Source: Basidiobolus meristosporus CBS 931.73
Lineage: Eukaryota; Basidiobolomycota; Basidiobolomycetes; Basidiobolales; Basidiobolaceae
DNA: 64,000 nt
Reading direction: 5' to 3'
Assembly: GCA_002104905.1 (NCBI GenBank)
Contig: MCFE01000055.1
Span: 62,001-126,000 of the forward strand
Positions 23,063 through 33,778 of this stretch are shown piece after piece (position 1 is the stretch's first letter; every line of letters begins with the position of its first letter). The notes below the pieces were generated by a model that did not search any database, was not told the DNA's origin, and saw only the letters and a program-made list of their open reading frames with translations. The translations under genes and the position numbers were made by a program.

Positions 23063-24242
23063 TCAAGAAGTCTGTTTAACTGACTCTGGCATTTAAGCAT
23101 GTATGTAAAAAACAATAAAATCGTTAACAACTAGTCATAATATGCAGTCCATCCATTTTTGGTGCTGGTACCAATTCTTGGCTCCATATAATCGACATAT
23201 CGCATGCTACTGATTGTCTACACTGTGGCACATACATTGAAATTGCTTTTTTAACTGCTATTGCGACAGTAATCATCGCAATCGCCAGTGATGGCAATGC
23301 CATCAAAGCGGTGAAGGCCGAACGGTTCTCTCGAACCTGTGATGCGCTGCGTGAGCAAATAGGCTAGTTTCAGATCTTGGATGTGATGCCAAGTTCAAAT
23401 ACTAATAACCAGCACTTCTCTATTTTGTGAATGTATTGATTCATCTATAATTTGGGGCACTTATGAATAATGCTATTGGGACACACCAGCTATGCAGCCC
23501 ATATGTTACCTATTTCTTGTTCGTCTGTCCGTATGGCCAAGCTTACATTTAAAATCTAATGGTGTAGCCCATTATTGTTGAAATTGGATCAGGTTCCTCC
23601 ATGTATATGTCTACAAGTTGCCTAGGTTTGAGAAAGTTTTTTGCGGGCGCCCTATTACCAAAGAATACCTTTGGTGAAACTCAACACATGAATTGTATGG
23701 TAATTGATCGGCCCACCGGCCTTGGCTTCGGAATTGCCTGAATCGCCTTCAAGAATATTAGCTAAAAATGCGTCCAAGCTGGAGTATGCGCACAGGCAGA
23801 GTGTTCGGCTAACCAGCCATGATGCCTCTTACTGGAGAAACCAAATAGCCGCAAGATCAAAAATTCAGTGACTATCTTCACCTATTAATGCTAATCTACT
23901 GATTTTCAACACGATGCATTTAGGATAAAGTGAAGCTTCTTGTATTTCGTATTCTGCTTTGTAATTGACCTCAACTGTACCAGGTCCACTTTGGACATAA
24001 CCCTCTATATTTTAAATCAAGTTCCACTCATTATCAGATTAAAACAGGTATTTCTTATCTGATGCCTCCTTTTGACATAACTTTTCATTGATCCTGAATA
24101 TCTGTGCAAAGCTTCTTAGTGATACAAAGAATTTTGGACGAAGCTCTGTGTCGACTGATGTTCGCATATTTACGGCGTGTGCTACAATGAACTTGGTACA
24201 AAAGGTCCGAGCTCCCTTCACTACCGATTCAATCGATCCAAC
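23063..24242. other. Intergenic region between IVD and ERG3 copy 2
   Basis: About 1.2 kb. An AATAAA at 23114-23119 is a plausible IVD polyadenylation signal. The remainder should hold the second ERG3 promoter. No gene is supported. Confidence 0.45.
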
Positions 24243-25305
24243 ATGGACTATATTCTGTGGTTTGCTGACGAGTACGCTTTGGACGTAGTTTATGACAGCC
24301 TCGGCCACCTCGGTCTTCCTGTACTTGAACGTAACCAGATACTCCGCCAGTTCTGTAGTCTGACTTGCCTCAGTGCCTTTGGAACGTACTCTCTCTACAT
24401 GTTATTCTCAACACTTTCGTTCTACCTATTTTTCGATAAGAGGCAGATGAATCACCCGCGTTTCCTGAAAAACCAAATTCAACAGGAGGTCAAGATGTCT
24501 ACCGATGCTATTCCATTCATGGGATTACTGGTTTCACCCATCTTCATCCTTGAAGTCCGCGGACACTCTCTGCTCTACGAAAATGTAGATGAGTATGGGT
24601 GGATTTACTGGGTTTTCAGTGTATTCTTGTTCCTCTTTGCCACTGATTTTGGAATCTACTGGATCCACCGAGGATTGCATCACAAATCTGTCTACGCCAC
24701 TATTCACAAGGTATTTCTAGTTAGATATATGGCTTGCTTGGACCATTCATTGACTCTAGCATTCCTCAATGCCACAGCCCCATCATAAATGGATTGGTAT
24801 GTACAGCATATGTATGATAACCCCCGGTGGTTAACTTACCTCTTTTTAGTTCCCACCCCATACGCTTCTATCGCATTCCACCCAATTGATGGTTGGCTCC
24901 AATCCCTTCCTTATCATATCTGTATTTTCCTGTTCCCAATGCACAAATTCCTTTATCTTGCGCTGTTTAGTATTGTCCAAATCTGGTCGGTTCTGATCCA
25001 TGACGGTAAGTCGCTCGCCAGCTAGAGTTTTCCGAGTACAGCCCAGCTTAACCATCCTTGTAGGAGAGTATTTTACGCACGATCCGCTTATCAATAGTGC
25101 TGCTCATCACACCGTGCATCATTTGTATTTCAACTACAACTATGGGCAATATTTCACTTTATGGGACCGTATTGGTGGCTCTTACAGAAAGCCAGACGAG
25201 GAAGTCTACAACGTGGAGCTTCGAAGCACCAAAAAGGTATACGCCAAGCAAGCCCAGGAGATTGACGCCATAACGGCCACTCTGCAGAGTAAGGCCAAGC
25301 ATTGA
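24243..25305 (+). CDS. ERG3: C-5 sterol desaturase, copy 2
   Basis: Paralogue of the gene at 12194, with the same enzyme role. Exons 24243-24710, 24778-24796, 24850-25005 and 25064-25305 give 294 residues. Exons 1-3 have exactly the same lengths as in copy 1 (468, 19 and 156 bases), and introns fall at the same codons and phases. Histidine boxes HRGLH, HKPHHK and HHTVHH are intact, so it should be catalytic. Shared blocks include [16 protein letters not shown] and [20 protein letters not shown]. The copies differ most in the N-terminal 40 residues, the second membrane helix region and the C-terminal tail (ATLQSKAKH here). The ATG at 24243 ([11 protein letters not shown]) aligns with [11 protein letters not shown] of copy 1. 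Confidence 0.94.
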
Positions 25306-25515
25306 TGAGCGTCCGGCAGCCTGTGGCGTAACGTCAAAGATCTATATCCTCTTTCATTGTTCCTGACATGGAATATTCCACAGTAGTCCATTTTGATGTA
25401 ACACTAAAGATATAAATGCAACCACTAATACCGAGAAACTCAATGTTTTATAGCAACATTGTGGGGGAGGAGAATTTTATTTACAACCAAGATCTGGCAT
25501 TGGATGACTTCTCTT

Positions 25516-26112
25516 TCATGCGTTGGGTTGAGGTAACTCCACTGGGGCCGGCTGGTTTGCACTGGCCGCCCTAAGGGATAACTTATAAATGATAAAGAAT
25601 ATCATTACTATAGCTAGAATCAGATAACACATGTGCCGTTTGTGTGGGACCGATATCATCCGAGTTAAGCGTTGCGTGGTTCCTCGAAAACGGGTTCCAA
25701 ACGAGTTGAAGGAGTTTCCCTAAAGACGCGGAGATTCGTTATAAGAATTCTATTCTATGGAAGGTGAATGATAGACGAATACGCACCGTCTCATCCACGA
25801 GCAAATTTTGTCCTTCCACCTCGTCATAAATGTTGGTAGTGATCTGGAGGGTGTTGGTTAGCTTTAGTAGGTCCTAGCTTCACATTAGAGTGGAACATCT
25901 ATTTACTCGGTGTAATGCGGATACTTTGGAGGAGAGTTCTTGAAGTCTCACATCGTTTTGTTGTTCGACCAGATGTGCCTCAGCTTGTTTTCGGCCATCC
26001 TCAGTATCACCGAACAGATTTCTCCTCGAGTTACTGCTGCTTCCCCTGGCGTTTATAAACTTAGCATGTTGGACGAGTCGACAGCTGAATGGGGCTCTTA
26101 CCAGTTTGACAT
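25516..26112 (-). CDS. Bet1/Sft1-like Qc-SNARE
   Basis: Small tail-anchored SNARE of ER-Golgi or intra-Golgi traffic. Exons 26112-26102, 26045-25907, 25843-25787 and 25719-25516 give 136 residues: MSNWGSSSNSRRNLFGDTED, a SNARE motif with RLQELSSKVSALHR and NIYDEVEGQNLLVDET, a linker with GTRFRGTTQRLTRMI, then a membrane anchor HMCYLILAIVMIFFIIYKL and a short lumenal tail. The central zero-layer residue appears to be Gln in VEGQN, as in Q-SNAREs. The motif order ELSSKVSALK/HR plus a C-terminal anchor is that of Bet1; Sft1 is the alternative. The first exon carries only 11 coding bases and is inferred from splice-site phase. Confidence 0.85.
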
Positions 26113-26449
26113 TGCGAAGCTGTGTTGGTTGCGTTGTGATAAATAAGAATAATATGTAGGCGTGGGGGGAATATTTGGTAATCCAGGATAAGATTGTACA
26201 ATCGTAGGGGACGCTTGAAATCCGATCATTTTTGAACCACGAATCTCGTAGCAGCAATTAGGTTGCATCAGCACGATTGTCAAAGATAGGAAATTTAATT
26301 CATTAATCCATAAATGTTGGCATAATTATTCATTACAGGAAAGAGAATGAGATGAAGGTGAGGGGTTGTATGATCTCTCTGGGATATTTTCGGAGGGTGA
26401 TAAGAGTAGGTAAGCCGGTCACTAGAAAAAGCCGGTATGGAATTGGTCT
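26113..26449. other. Short intergenic region
   Basis: This is 5' of the SNARE gene and 3' of the UBA-LRR gene, both on the minus strand. No coding signal. Confidence 0.5.
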
Positions 26450-29400
26450 TCATTGCCGGTTGACAAGGACAGTATGGCCGTTGGTATAAGTGATATTTAT
26501 CTCTTTTATCGTTTCACTCTTGGCCTGATTCCGTAGTGCTTGTGCCTCTTCATGTTCCATCTGTTTCTCCTTCTCCTTGATCTGAGAGTCAGGCAAATGT
26601 GATAGCTCAGCATTCTCCTCTACGTTGGGCACAATTTGTTCTTCGTTCAGAGTGTGTGGGCTTCCTTGATTATGAAGTAGTAGATGTGAGTGTGTTTGTT
26701 GTTGAATTGCAGGGTCCACTAAAAAGTCTGGGTGAGATTGCTGTTCGTCTTCGGGACTGGCTGCACTATGAGGATCTTCTATTATCGGCACGGCACTATT
26801 TGCCTGGCCATCTATATGGTTATCAAGTAGCGCGCTAGCCTCATTATTAATCATTGCCCTATATTTTTCCCGTAGAGTTGGATGGGACTCGTCGTTGTCT
26901 GACGAATGAGTTTGTGTCGAATCCGCTCCTTCGTTTCGAGAGTGCGGAGCAATCGATGGCTCACTAAATTTGATAGATCTTTTATCCTGAGCGTGCGCTT
27001 CTGTTTCCTCAACCTCCTTCGCCACCTCGGCTTGCCCTCTTCCTGAAGCATCCTCAGCAATGGTATCAGTACAATCAACAGAATTGCCGCTATTTGCAGT
27101 CAATTTCCTTGCGGGAGCTTGTTGAGTCATTTTTTCCATATTTCGGATGCAAGTACTCAATATATCTCGAGACAGCTCCGCTAGCTCAGGATCATCCGGC
27201 TGATCAAACAACTTATTAGATCAATGCATCCCGTACAGGCGGGAGAGAAGGGACTTACCGCGACGCTAACATCCAGGCAAACGATACTCCAATTCATACG
27301 TAAACTGACCGAAAGGGCAAGAACCCCTGCGATATCGATTTCTGGGTTGGAGGATAGATCGAGATTCTTCAAGCACTTGGTTTCGGGTAGAAACTCAGCC
27401 AACGCAATAGCACCTACAGATCATGCTGATTAAACCAGAGTACTTTCCATGATCTATAATAGCAATATCTTACCTTCAGAGTTGATACGCGTCTCAGATA
27501 GTACCAAGGTTTCAAGGGTGTCGTTGGAAGCTAGAGCAGACCGCACGGCAATGATCTGATTTACACGTTAGTTTCTCCAGCCCAGCGAGTAACAAAAATG
27601 TAGTGTGCATACCCCATCAGTAGACATACCACATGGATTCCGACTTAAATCAAACAACTTGAGATTCTTGTTGAGAGCCTAACAAGGAACTGATTACTAA
27701 GGGCATCATTAGAAGGTCTCGATTCCAATTTACCAAACTGTCCGCCAACTGGGTCATTCCGCGGGTATCGATCCCGTTCTGGGTAAGAATCAGCTCTCTT
27801 AACATCAGGTTCCGCTTCAGACTCTGAGCAACGTATTGAATACCGCCCTAGTAGTGAGAGTGATCAGAGGTTATAATTTACACAGCAATCTTCCAGCCTT
27901 ACATACCTTGATCTCGTTCATGCTTACGTCTAATCGCTCGAGTCCAACCTTCCAACCGAATACTGGCGGAGGGCAAGGGCGTGCCCGCGAGTACATAATA
28001 TCCGGAGCAACATCATCTTCGTAATCTCTCAATAAAACACCAATCCAAAGTGCCCCTACATGATTAATTTGGTTTTTGCGTAGACTAAGGCTACGGATTG
28101 AGGAGCGTCGGAGAGATGGAACTACAAACCGAGTCAGTAAATCTGTTAAGGAAAATACTCGTAGAAATCCAATACCTATGAATTCTAAGATATTGCTCTT
28201 TAAACCACACTCATCTAACTTCAGACTCTGCAACCCATTCTTCTGTCGAGAAGCGAAGTAAGGGCCGATCTGACGTGCGGATTTCTTGTCCAACGGGATT
28301 CCTGATAGGTCCAAGTGCTTGAGGTGTTGCGACTATTTTTTGGGATGAGTTAGCACATGAATCTCACCCTTAGGTTTCCTGAACAACCTTTTTAATGAAT
28401 AAGCCAATGTATCGGAGTCCACCATGCTTAATCTTTCTGTTGCGAGCTAGACTGAGCTCGGATATCTGACATGTGAAGATTAGGCTATGTATCAGGGTTT
28501 TCAAAAGCTACAAGTGGATATGAAGCTTAGTAGAGATCAATAGACAAGGCCAGAATAGCCCTTACATCATCGTCGAGGCCACAGTTCTCAAGTGTCAACT
28601 TCGTGAGGCCAAATGGTAGGTCGAGGGAATCCGTGAAGGTAAGCATGGATTCACGGGTAAAAGGGGCACTTTGAAGCTCGATGTGGGTTAGAGTATGCTT
28701 ACGTTGCTCAGCACGCTGTAGATTTAACAAGTTACGGAAAAGAACTAGGTTTAATGTAGAATATGAGACTACCTTGAATGTAGAAACAAGCTGCCCTATC
28801 ACCGGTACTTCTCGGGTGCGGCAGGTCGCCTCGTAATGCTCCAGTACCTGACCTGGGGTGTATTTTTCTTCCGTGCGAGGCTTCTGCTCTTCAACGTCTT
28901 TGATTACTTCAGATTCTTCGCTCACCGTATCTGGAGTGGCTGACCACTCAATGGGCGAAGGAGGAACCTCCAAGTGCAAGTCCGTACAAAACCGAACTTT
29001 CTTGACTTCTTTCTCCACCGGCGCTGATATATCCTCATCCTCGTCATCCAATAAGACGGATGGTTCGTTGTGGTGTGCATTACCTTTGTATTTTAGTAAG
29101 GTGTTTCGCATGAAATTCGAAGCGTTAACCTTTGTGTTCGTATAGGTTGCTGCTTTCGGTCCTCCGAAGATCCACTCTCGGATCCGGGATTTCGAAGAGT
29201 GGTTTGATAGACCTTGATATGCGGAGGTTGTCTTCAGAATAGATTTGTGAGGCTTGGTTGTGGAGGGTGGCGGGACTTTTTTCTGTATACGGATATCTAG
29301 CAGTTCAAATTAAAAGAATGGGTCAGCTTAGCAAAGGTGTGCAAGTGACAATATGGAAAGAGTTGAAAGGAGTGCCAGTACCATCGTCAGTTTCTACATA

Positions 29401-29703
29401 TAAATCTGAGGTATCTTCATCCTCAGAAGGAGCATCTTTAACCTCAGGTTCTTCTTCGGGGACTGGCTCATGACTATCCAGTAACCAAGCTAAAGCTCTG
29501 TCCAGATTACCTCCTCCACTCTCAAAGATGGCTGTTTCAGCCATTGGAGGTGAAAACCCCATGGATATGAGTTGAGCAAGTATGTCACTGGGATGTTGCA
29601 TTGAGTGTCCAAAGGTATCTCGTTTCACCAGAGGTGGGGGTTGAGGATGTGAGCTATTTGTTTCATCAACGCCGGGTGTTTGGTCTTCAGACTGTTCAGC
29701 CAT
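26450..29703 (-). CDS. UBA domain + PP1-docking motifs + leucine-rich repeats (PPP1R37-like)
   Basis: The start is MAEQSEDQTP at 29703; exon 1 ends at 29382. A UBA domain lies at about residues 38-76 (ILAQLISMGFSPPMAETAIF, then LDRALAWLLDSH). Exon 2 carries a SILK motif (KSILK, about residues 125-129) and, 80 residues on, an RVxF motif (KKVRF, about 206-210). In PP1 regulators SILK lies N-terminal to RVxF, as here. Ribonuclease-inhibitor-type LRRs follow in several small exons (THIELQSAPF, LTKLTLENCGLDDD, LRKNQINHVGALWIG, LDVSMNEI, CLKNLDLSSNPEIDIAG, ALSVSLRMNWSIVCLDV), matching PPP1R37. The ~250-residue tail is acidic and low-complexity. I infer a protein-phosphatase-1 targeting subunit that also reads ubiquitin. 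Intron positions inside the LRR block were not all fixed. Confidence 0.82.
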
Positions 29704-30928
29704 ATTGTTTAGTAATTTAAATTTGGGGAATTTAAAGGAAAAGTGCTTGGTTCGTTTTCAAGTCTTCTGAACCTCTTTTGCTACTTTTGACGATGGGGAA
29801 AAGAACTGTTGCTGCTGTGGCCGATTCTTCTACCAGGGGATATAAGAAGTAATTAGTTTATTAAAGCACCTAGACAACCCTTTACGCTCCAGGTGAAACC
29901 AATGCAAAAGGGTGAAGTAGATTATTACGGTAGAATAGAGTAGCTTTTGTTGGTTTAAGTGCGCACTAAATCGGAGTCTCCTAATCACAGGTGATATATG
30001 TTGTCAAGCTGATTGAAAATACCGGAGATTGGGAAAATGGACTACTGGATTGGGCTGGATTCTATTTATAATCATTTTACGATAAATCATTTGATACCAA
30101 CCGTTTCCTTGAATTTTACGATGGAATCAATCCATGTCACATGTCTGTACCATGAATCTAAACACCCATAGCTCCAAGTGGAGGTGAGATGCAAGCATAT
30201 CTAATCGAGATCCTGTACATGAAGTTGAGACCAAATGAGTAGTGATTAGATCCTTCCCCCTTTGCAAACCGTTAGAACCTTTGAACATATGCTCCCTTGC
30301 TGGTGGAATTCTTGAACTAACTATTGTTTAGGAGGAGAGAAGTAATCGAGAACGAAGTAATAAGAGCCGAGTTTCCGTTGTGATAGCAAAAACTGGACCC
30401 TACAAAAAAGATCATATAGCGATATTTACATATGAGAATATCGCGTTTTCAAATCATTGTATGAGGCAGGTAATCATTATAGGATATTTGGTGCAATACC
30501 AAATTTCCAAGGAGTATGGTTCTATCAAGTATACTTGATTGTGACCAGGATTCGTATAGGTTGGTCACTCGTATCTTGTGTTCCACATACACAACGATCC
30601 ATACCAGAATACTAGACAAATCACCCATTTAAGCAATTCGATTCCTCTCAAAATTTTCGAGCTTAAATAGGCCAAATATGAATGTATACTAGCCCAGGAA
30701 GGGCCCTTGTACGCCCTTTGAAAATATGAACACCGCTTGTCGGTTCTTATCTTTGTATATGTACATCAATTCTTCCGGTCTATCAATGTTAACGAAACTG
30801 CCCATTCCTTTCCGTTTCATGTGTAGAGCATACCAGGGGTGTACCAAGCTTGCCCAAGGAGTGGCTGTTCTTAAAAATCAATTTCGGGAAGACGTAACTG
30901 GGATTAGGCTTTCAAGAAGTCGCAGGGG
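29704..30928. other. Gene-poor stretch
   Basis: It begins with the UBA-LRR promoter. A 19-codon frame (MGKRTVAAVADSSTRGYKK, from 29793) starts on the plus strand but stops at once, and I cannot extend it by splicing. A 68-codon plus frame at 30726 looks non-coding. Confidence 0.35.
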
Positions 30929-31690
30929 TTAGCTACGTATCCAAACTGCGAATTCTAGCATATATGCCGAACCCCCTTTGGTGTTAAGTCCACATTCAAT
31001 TAGTTTGGACGGTGCTTGACTAAGCTTCAGCGTCCCGCTATGGTCGACCTGTTTGACCGACTCTAGGTTTCCGTAGAGAACGTGGTAGTCTTTCAATAAG
31101 GTGAAATCCTATAGAAAAATGGGATGGTTAATCTAACAATCGACAAAGAATATAGGTGAGAATAAATTGTACCTGCGAAACCAATTCGAGCTCCTTGAAG
31201 AGCGGGAGCAACTCGACTTACCTGTGTGTTCTTGAGGTGTAACGCTCTGCAAAGAAATTAAAATTTTTGATCATGATCCCTCAAATATTATATATTAGGA
31301 GAATACCTAGCGTATGAGAGGGCTCCATCAAGATACCGGCAGTAATTGTTGGCAATATGGATCCATCGGAATGTTGTGGGTAATCGTTATTTGCAATGTA
31401 AAATTATATGTTAGGCGAAACCCCTAAGCCTGAAGTATGATAGTTTTCTTTTTGGCGAGGACAACTGTGGTTACTCTTGGGTAGATATTCGGGGCTTGGT
31501 TGATAACCAGTGTTTTGTCAAAGCAGATGATCTGATTTCTGTTCAGGTAATTGGCGTGTTGTGAAGGGTAGTTAGAATACACAGAACTAGGCTGCTCAGA
31601 AGAACCAATTGGATTGTTATTGAGAAAGATATGAATTAGATTTGTTGGCCTTAGACCAGTCAAACCCTAGTTAGTCTTGTGGAGCTCGCT
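30929..31690 (-). pseudogene. Possible LRR-like gene remnant
   Basis: Minus-strand frames resemble LRR-protein fragments but do not join cleanly. A 5' piece after an acceptor-like CTAG near 31665 reads LTGLRPTNLIHIFLNNNPIG and is open for about 80 codons. A short piece near 31230 reads ALHLKNTQVSRVAPALQ in one frame and LLPLFKELELVSQ in another. A 3' piece, 60 codons open from an acceptor near 31109, reads DFTLLKDYHVLYGNLESVK and ends at TAA 30931-30929. The frame change with no possible intron suggests decay. It could also be a poorly parsed live gene, or chance. Confidence 0.3.
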
Positions 31691-31980
31691 ATTCCACACC
31701 TTTCCATGTAAACGGACAGGTGGATATTTGAGATATGAAAGCAGTTAATCGGATTATCCGGTTATCTTGACCAGGTTAAAGCATTACGAAGGTATGAAGT
31801 ATTAATCCATCTAAATGACATTATCACCGATAAGCCCGTTCCTGAAATAGCTCAGATTCGTTCATAATACATAGCCCATAGCCCATCACCTTAATTGGAT
31901 CGATTATACGTAAATACAAGTCTACTAAACAAAATAAATACTCCCAAAATAGATACAGACGGTTAGAGCACAGATCATCT

Positions 31981-31988
31981 TGACGTCA
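31981..31988. promoter_or_regulatory. CRE-type palindrome TGACGTCA
   Basis: A perfect eight-base CRE/ATF palindrome sits about 140 bases upstream of the glutamate 5-kinase ATG and 75 bases before its TATA box. bZIP factors such as Atf1 or the general amino-acid control factor family bind related sites. Regulation of this gene by one of them is inference. Confidence 0.35.
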
Positions 31989-32059
31989 AATCAACCTTTT
32001 CACACATGGCATCCGTACCTGGTGCCGTCTTGAAACGGCTCAACGACAAAAACCCAACG

Positions 32060-32067
32060 TATAAAAG
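32060..32067 (+). promoter_or_regulatory. TATA box of the glutamate 5-kinase gene
   Basis: TATAAAAG lies 62-69 bases upstream of the ATG at 32129. Confidence 0.5.
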
Positions 32068-32128
32068 CCTGCCGAGTCGGCGGCTAAATGATTAAATTAC
32101 TACGCTTTTTCTACAAAACACTTCCAAA

Positions 32129-33331
32129 ATGGTTCACGAAGAGATTCCGATTTCCGATAGAAAACTGACAATCGTCCTAAAGCTTGGTACCTCCTCGATA
32201 TGCGACGAAATCACTCATTTCCCACTTCTGGCAAATCTCTCCCATATCGTCGAGACCATTGTAAAATTAAAGAATATGGGACATCGGGTCGTATTGACCA
32301 CTAGCGGGGCTGTGGGTGTTGGGATGCGAGCACTTGACATGGATTCAAAGCCCGATGAGCTAGCGAAGAAGCAAGCATTAGCTGCTACTGGACAAGGCAA
32401 GCTCATGAGCTTGTACGAATCCCTTTTCGAGCAATTCAAACTTCCTACAGCTCAAATTCTATTGACGAAAGGTGATCTTGCTGATCATACCCGATATAAG
32501 AATGCTAGAAACGCCATAGAGGAGCTCTTCATTTCTGGTGTTGTTCCGATCGTGAATGAAAATGACACTATTAGTGTGAACGAGATTCGCTTCGGTGACA
32601 ATGACACCTTGAGTGCAATCACCGCTGGTATAGTTCAAGCCAACTATCTTTTCCTATTGACGGATGTCGATTGTTTATACACCGACAACCCCCGTAGCAA
32701 CCCAGAGGCCAGGGTGGTTTCTAAGGTTACTGATATTGGGGAATTGAAGGCAACAATCAATGTTACATCTCCAGGGAGTGCAGTAGGAACTGGGGGAATG
32801 GTTACCAAGTTGATTGCCGCGGAGCTAGCCACAGCCGCCGGCGTCAACACCATTATTACCCGCGGCTCTGAGCCAGAGCGTGTATTCGACATCATTCGCT
32901 ATTACGAAGGAGGAGAGATATCTCAGGGCTCGGTTCCGCTGCATACTTGCTTCGTTGCCCACACCACTCCCATGTTGGACCGAAAATGGTGGATCTTGCA
33001 TGGTATCAATACAGTGGGCACAATTGTTGTCGATGACCAGGTGGAGGAAACTTTGGCTCAAAGCACGGCAGATAACCCATGTCCCATCTGCAGCGATCAA
33101 ATAGTACGTATCGAGGGTGATTTTCAACCTAACCAAGGTGTGGTCGTTGCAGTAGAGAAACCCATGAACGCTAACGGAGAACTTGGCACAGTTGTCATCG
33201 CCAAAGGTTTAGTGAACTACTCAAGTAAGGAGTTGAATCGTATCAAAAGAGTCACAGATGTTACACCGGTTCTTGGGTATGGTGATTCCAATCGTGCTAT
33301 AGAATATGAAAATCTAGTTCCACTTGTATAA
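32129..33331 (+). CDS. PRO1: Glutamate 5-kinase (proline synthesis, first step)
   Basis: Phosphorylates glutamate to gamma-glutamyl phosphate in the cytosol, the first step of proline synthesis. A single exon of 400 residues, unlike its intron-rich neighbours. Seen: the amino-acid kinase N-terminus IVLKLGTSSI, TTSGAVGVGMRAL, AATGQGKLMSLYESLF, ILLTKGDL, NARNAIEEL, IVNENDTISVNEIRFGDND, TDVDCLYTDNP and the nucleotide-site GSAVGTGGMVTKLIAAELAT. A PUA domain occupies about residues 290-395 (KWWILHGINTVGTIVVD, ARG/AKGLVNYSSKEL, VLGYGDSNRAIEYENLV). The segment between GTIVVDD and VRIEG, normally a highly conserved LLPAGI-type stretch, reads NPCPICSDQI here. An AATAAA lies 25 bases after the stop. 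Confidence 0.95.
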   Translation: MVHEEIPISDRKLTIVLKLGTSSICDEITHFPLLANLSHIVETIVKLKNMGHRVVLTTSGAVGVGMRALDMDSKPDELAKKQALAATGQGKLMSLYESLFEQFKLPTAQILLTKGDLADHTRYKNARNAIEELFISGVVPIVNENDTISVNEIRFGDNDTLSAITAGIVQANYLFLLTDVDCLYTDNPRSNPEARVVSKVTDIGELKATINVTSPGSAVGTGGMVTKLIAAELATAAGVNTIITRGSEPERVFDIIRYYEGGEISQGSVPLHTCFVAHTTPMLDRKWWILHGINTVGTIVVDDQVEETLAQSTADNPCPICSDQIVRIEGDFQPNQGVVVAVEKPMNANGELGTVVIAKGLVNYSSKELNRIKRVTDVTPVLGYGDSNRAIEYENLVPLV

Positions 33332-33382
33332 ATATCACCTCAATCATATGAACATAATAAATGTGGTCTCTTTTAAATGATA

Positions 33383-33778
33383 TTAAAGTTGCGCACTAAG
33401 CCACCTTTCTGGCCTGTGCCCTTTGGTTTTCCAGAGAACTTTTTCCACATGTTTGTTGTCATACTTGAGGTGTCTCGTATTCACATGATCCCTTACTAGC
33501 AATCCATTCAGTATTGTTTCTTGTGGGCATTCAAGGTTTTCAGCTTGTGTTTTTTTATAGCGTTGCCTAGCTCTTACCTCGGGGAATGTAACAGTGGTAA
33601 CATCTCGCCCATTCATCACGATTCAACTAGTATCCAGTCCAAGATGATTTTTGTTCTGACCCATTGCTCTGTTATTCATGAGCAGTGTAGTACGTACCCC
33701 ATGATTCATAGCAACTCCGCCGATGTTACAAGTGATTTCTGAAGTTCGAGCCAAGTTACTGATATCTATACTATCCAT
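33383..33778 (-). CDS. Possible small three-exon gene, unknown product
   Basis: Exons 33778-33698, 33626-33578 and 33519-33383 have GT-AG borders (GTACGT, GTAAGA donors; CTAG, CAAG acceptors) and join in phase to 88 residues: MDSIDISNLARTSEI..., then WARCYHCYIPRETILNGLL, then a basic C-terminus with TRHLKYDNKHVEKVLWKTKG and a final WLSAQL. The C-terminal 79-codon frame is clearly open. I do not recognise the family. It is convergent with PRO1, only 51 bases from its stop. It could be chance; the small-basic-protein look suggests an organellar or ribosomal role, which is speculation. Confidence 0.35.

Larger units (their letters stand above)
31691..32128. other. Promoter region of the glutamate 5-kinase gene
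   Basis: No gene is seen. TATAAAAG lies at 32060-32067 and a TGACGTCA-type CRE/ATF core (TGACGTCA) at about 31981-31988. Confidence 0.45.

Noticed and set aside
12194..25305. A secondary-metabolite gene cluster around the sterol genes
   Set aside because: No backbone synthase, P450 or transporter is present; SNF12 and IVD are housekeeping genes, so only a loose sterol neighbourhood is supported.
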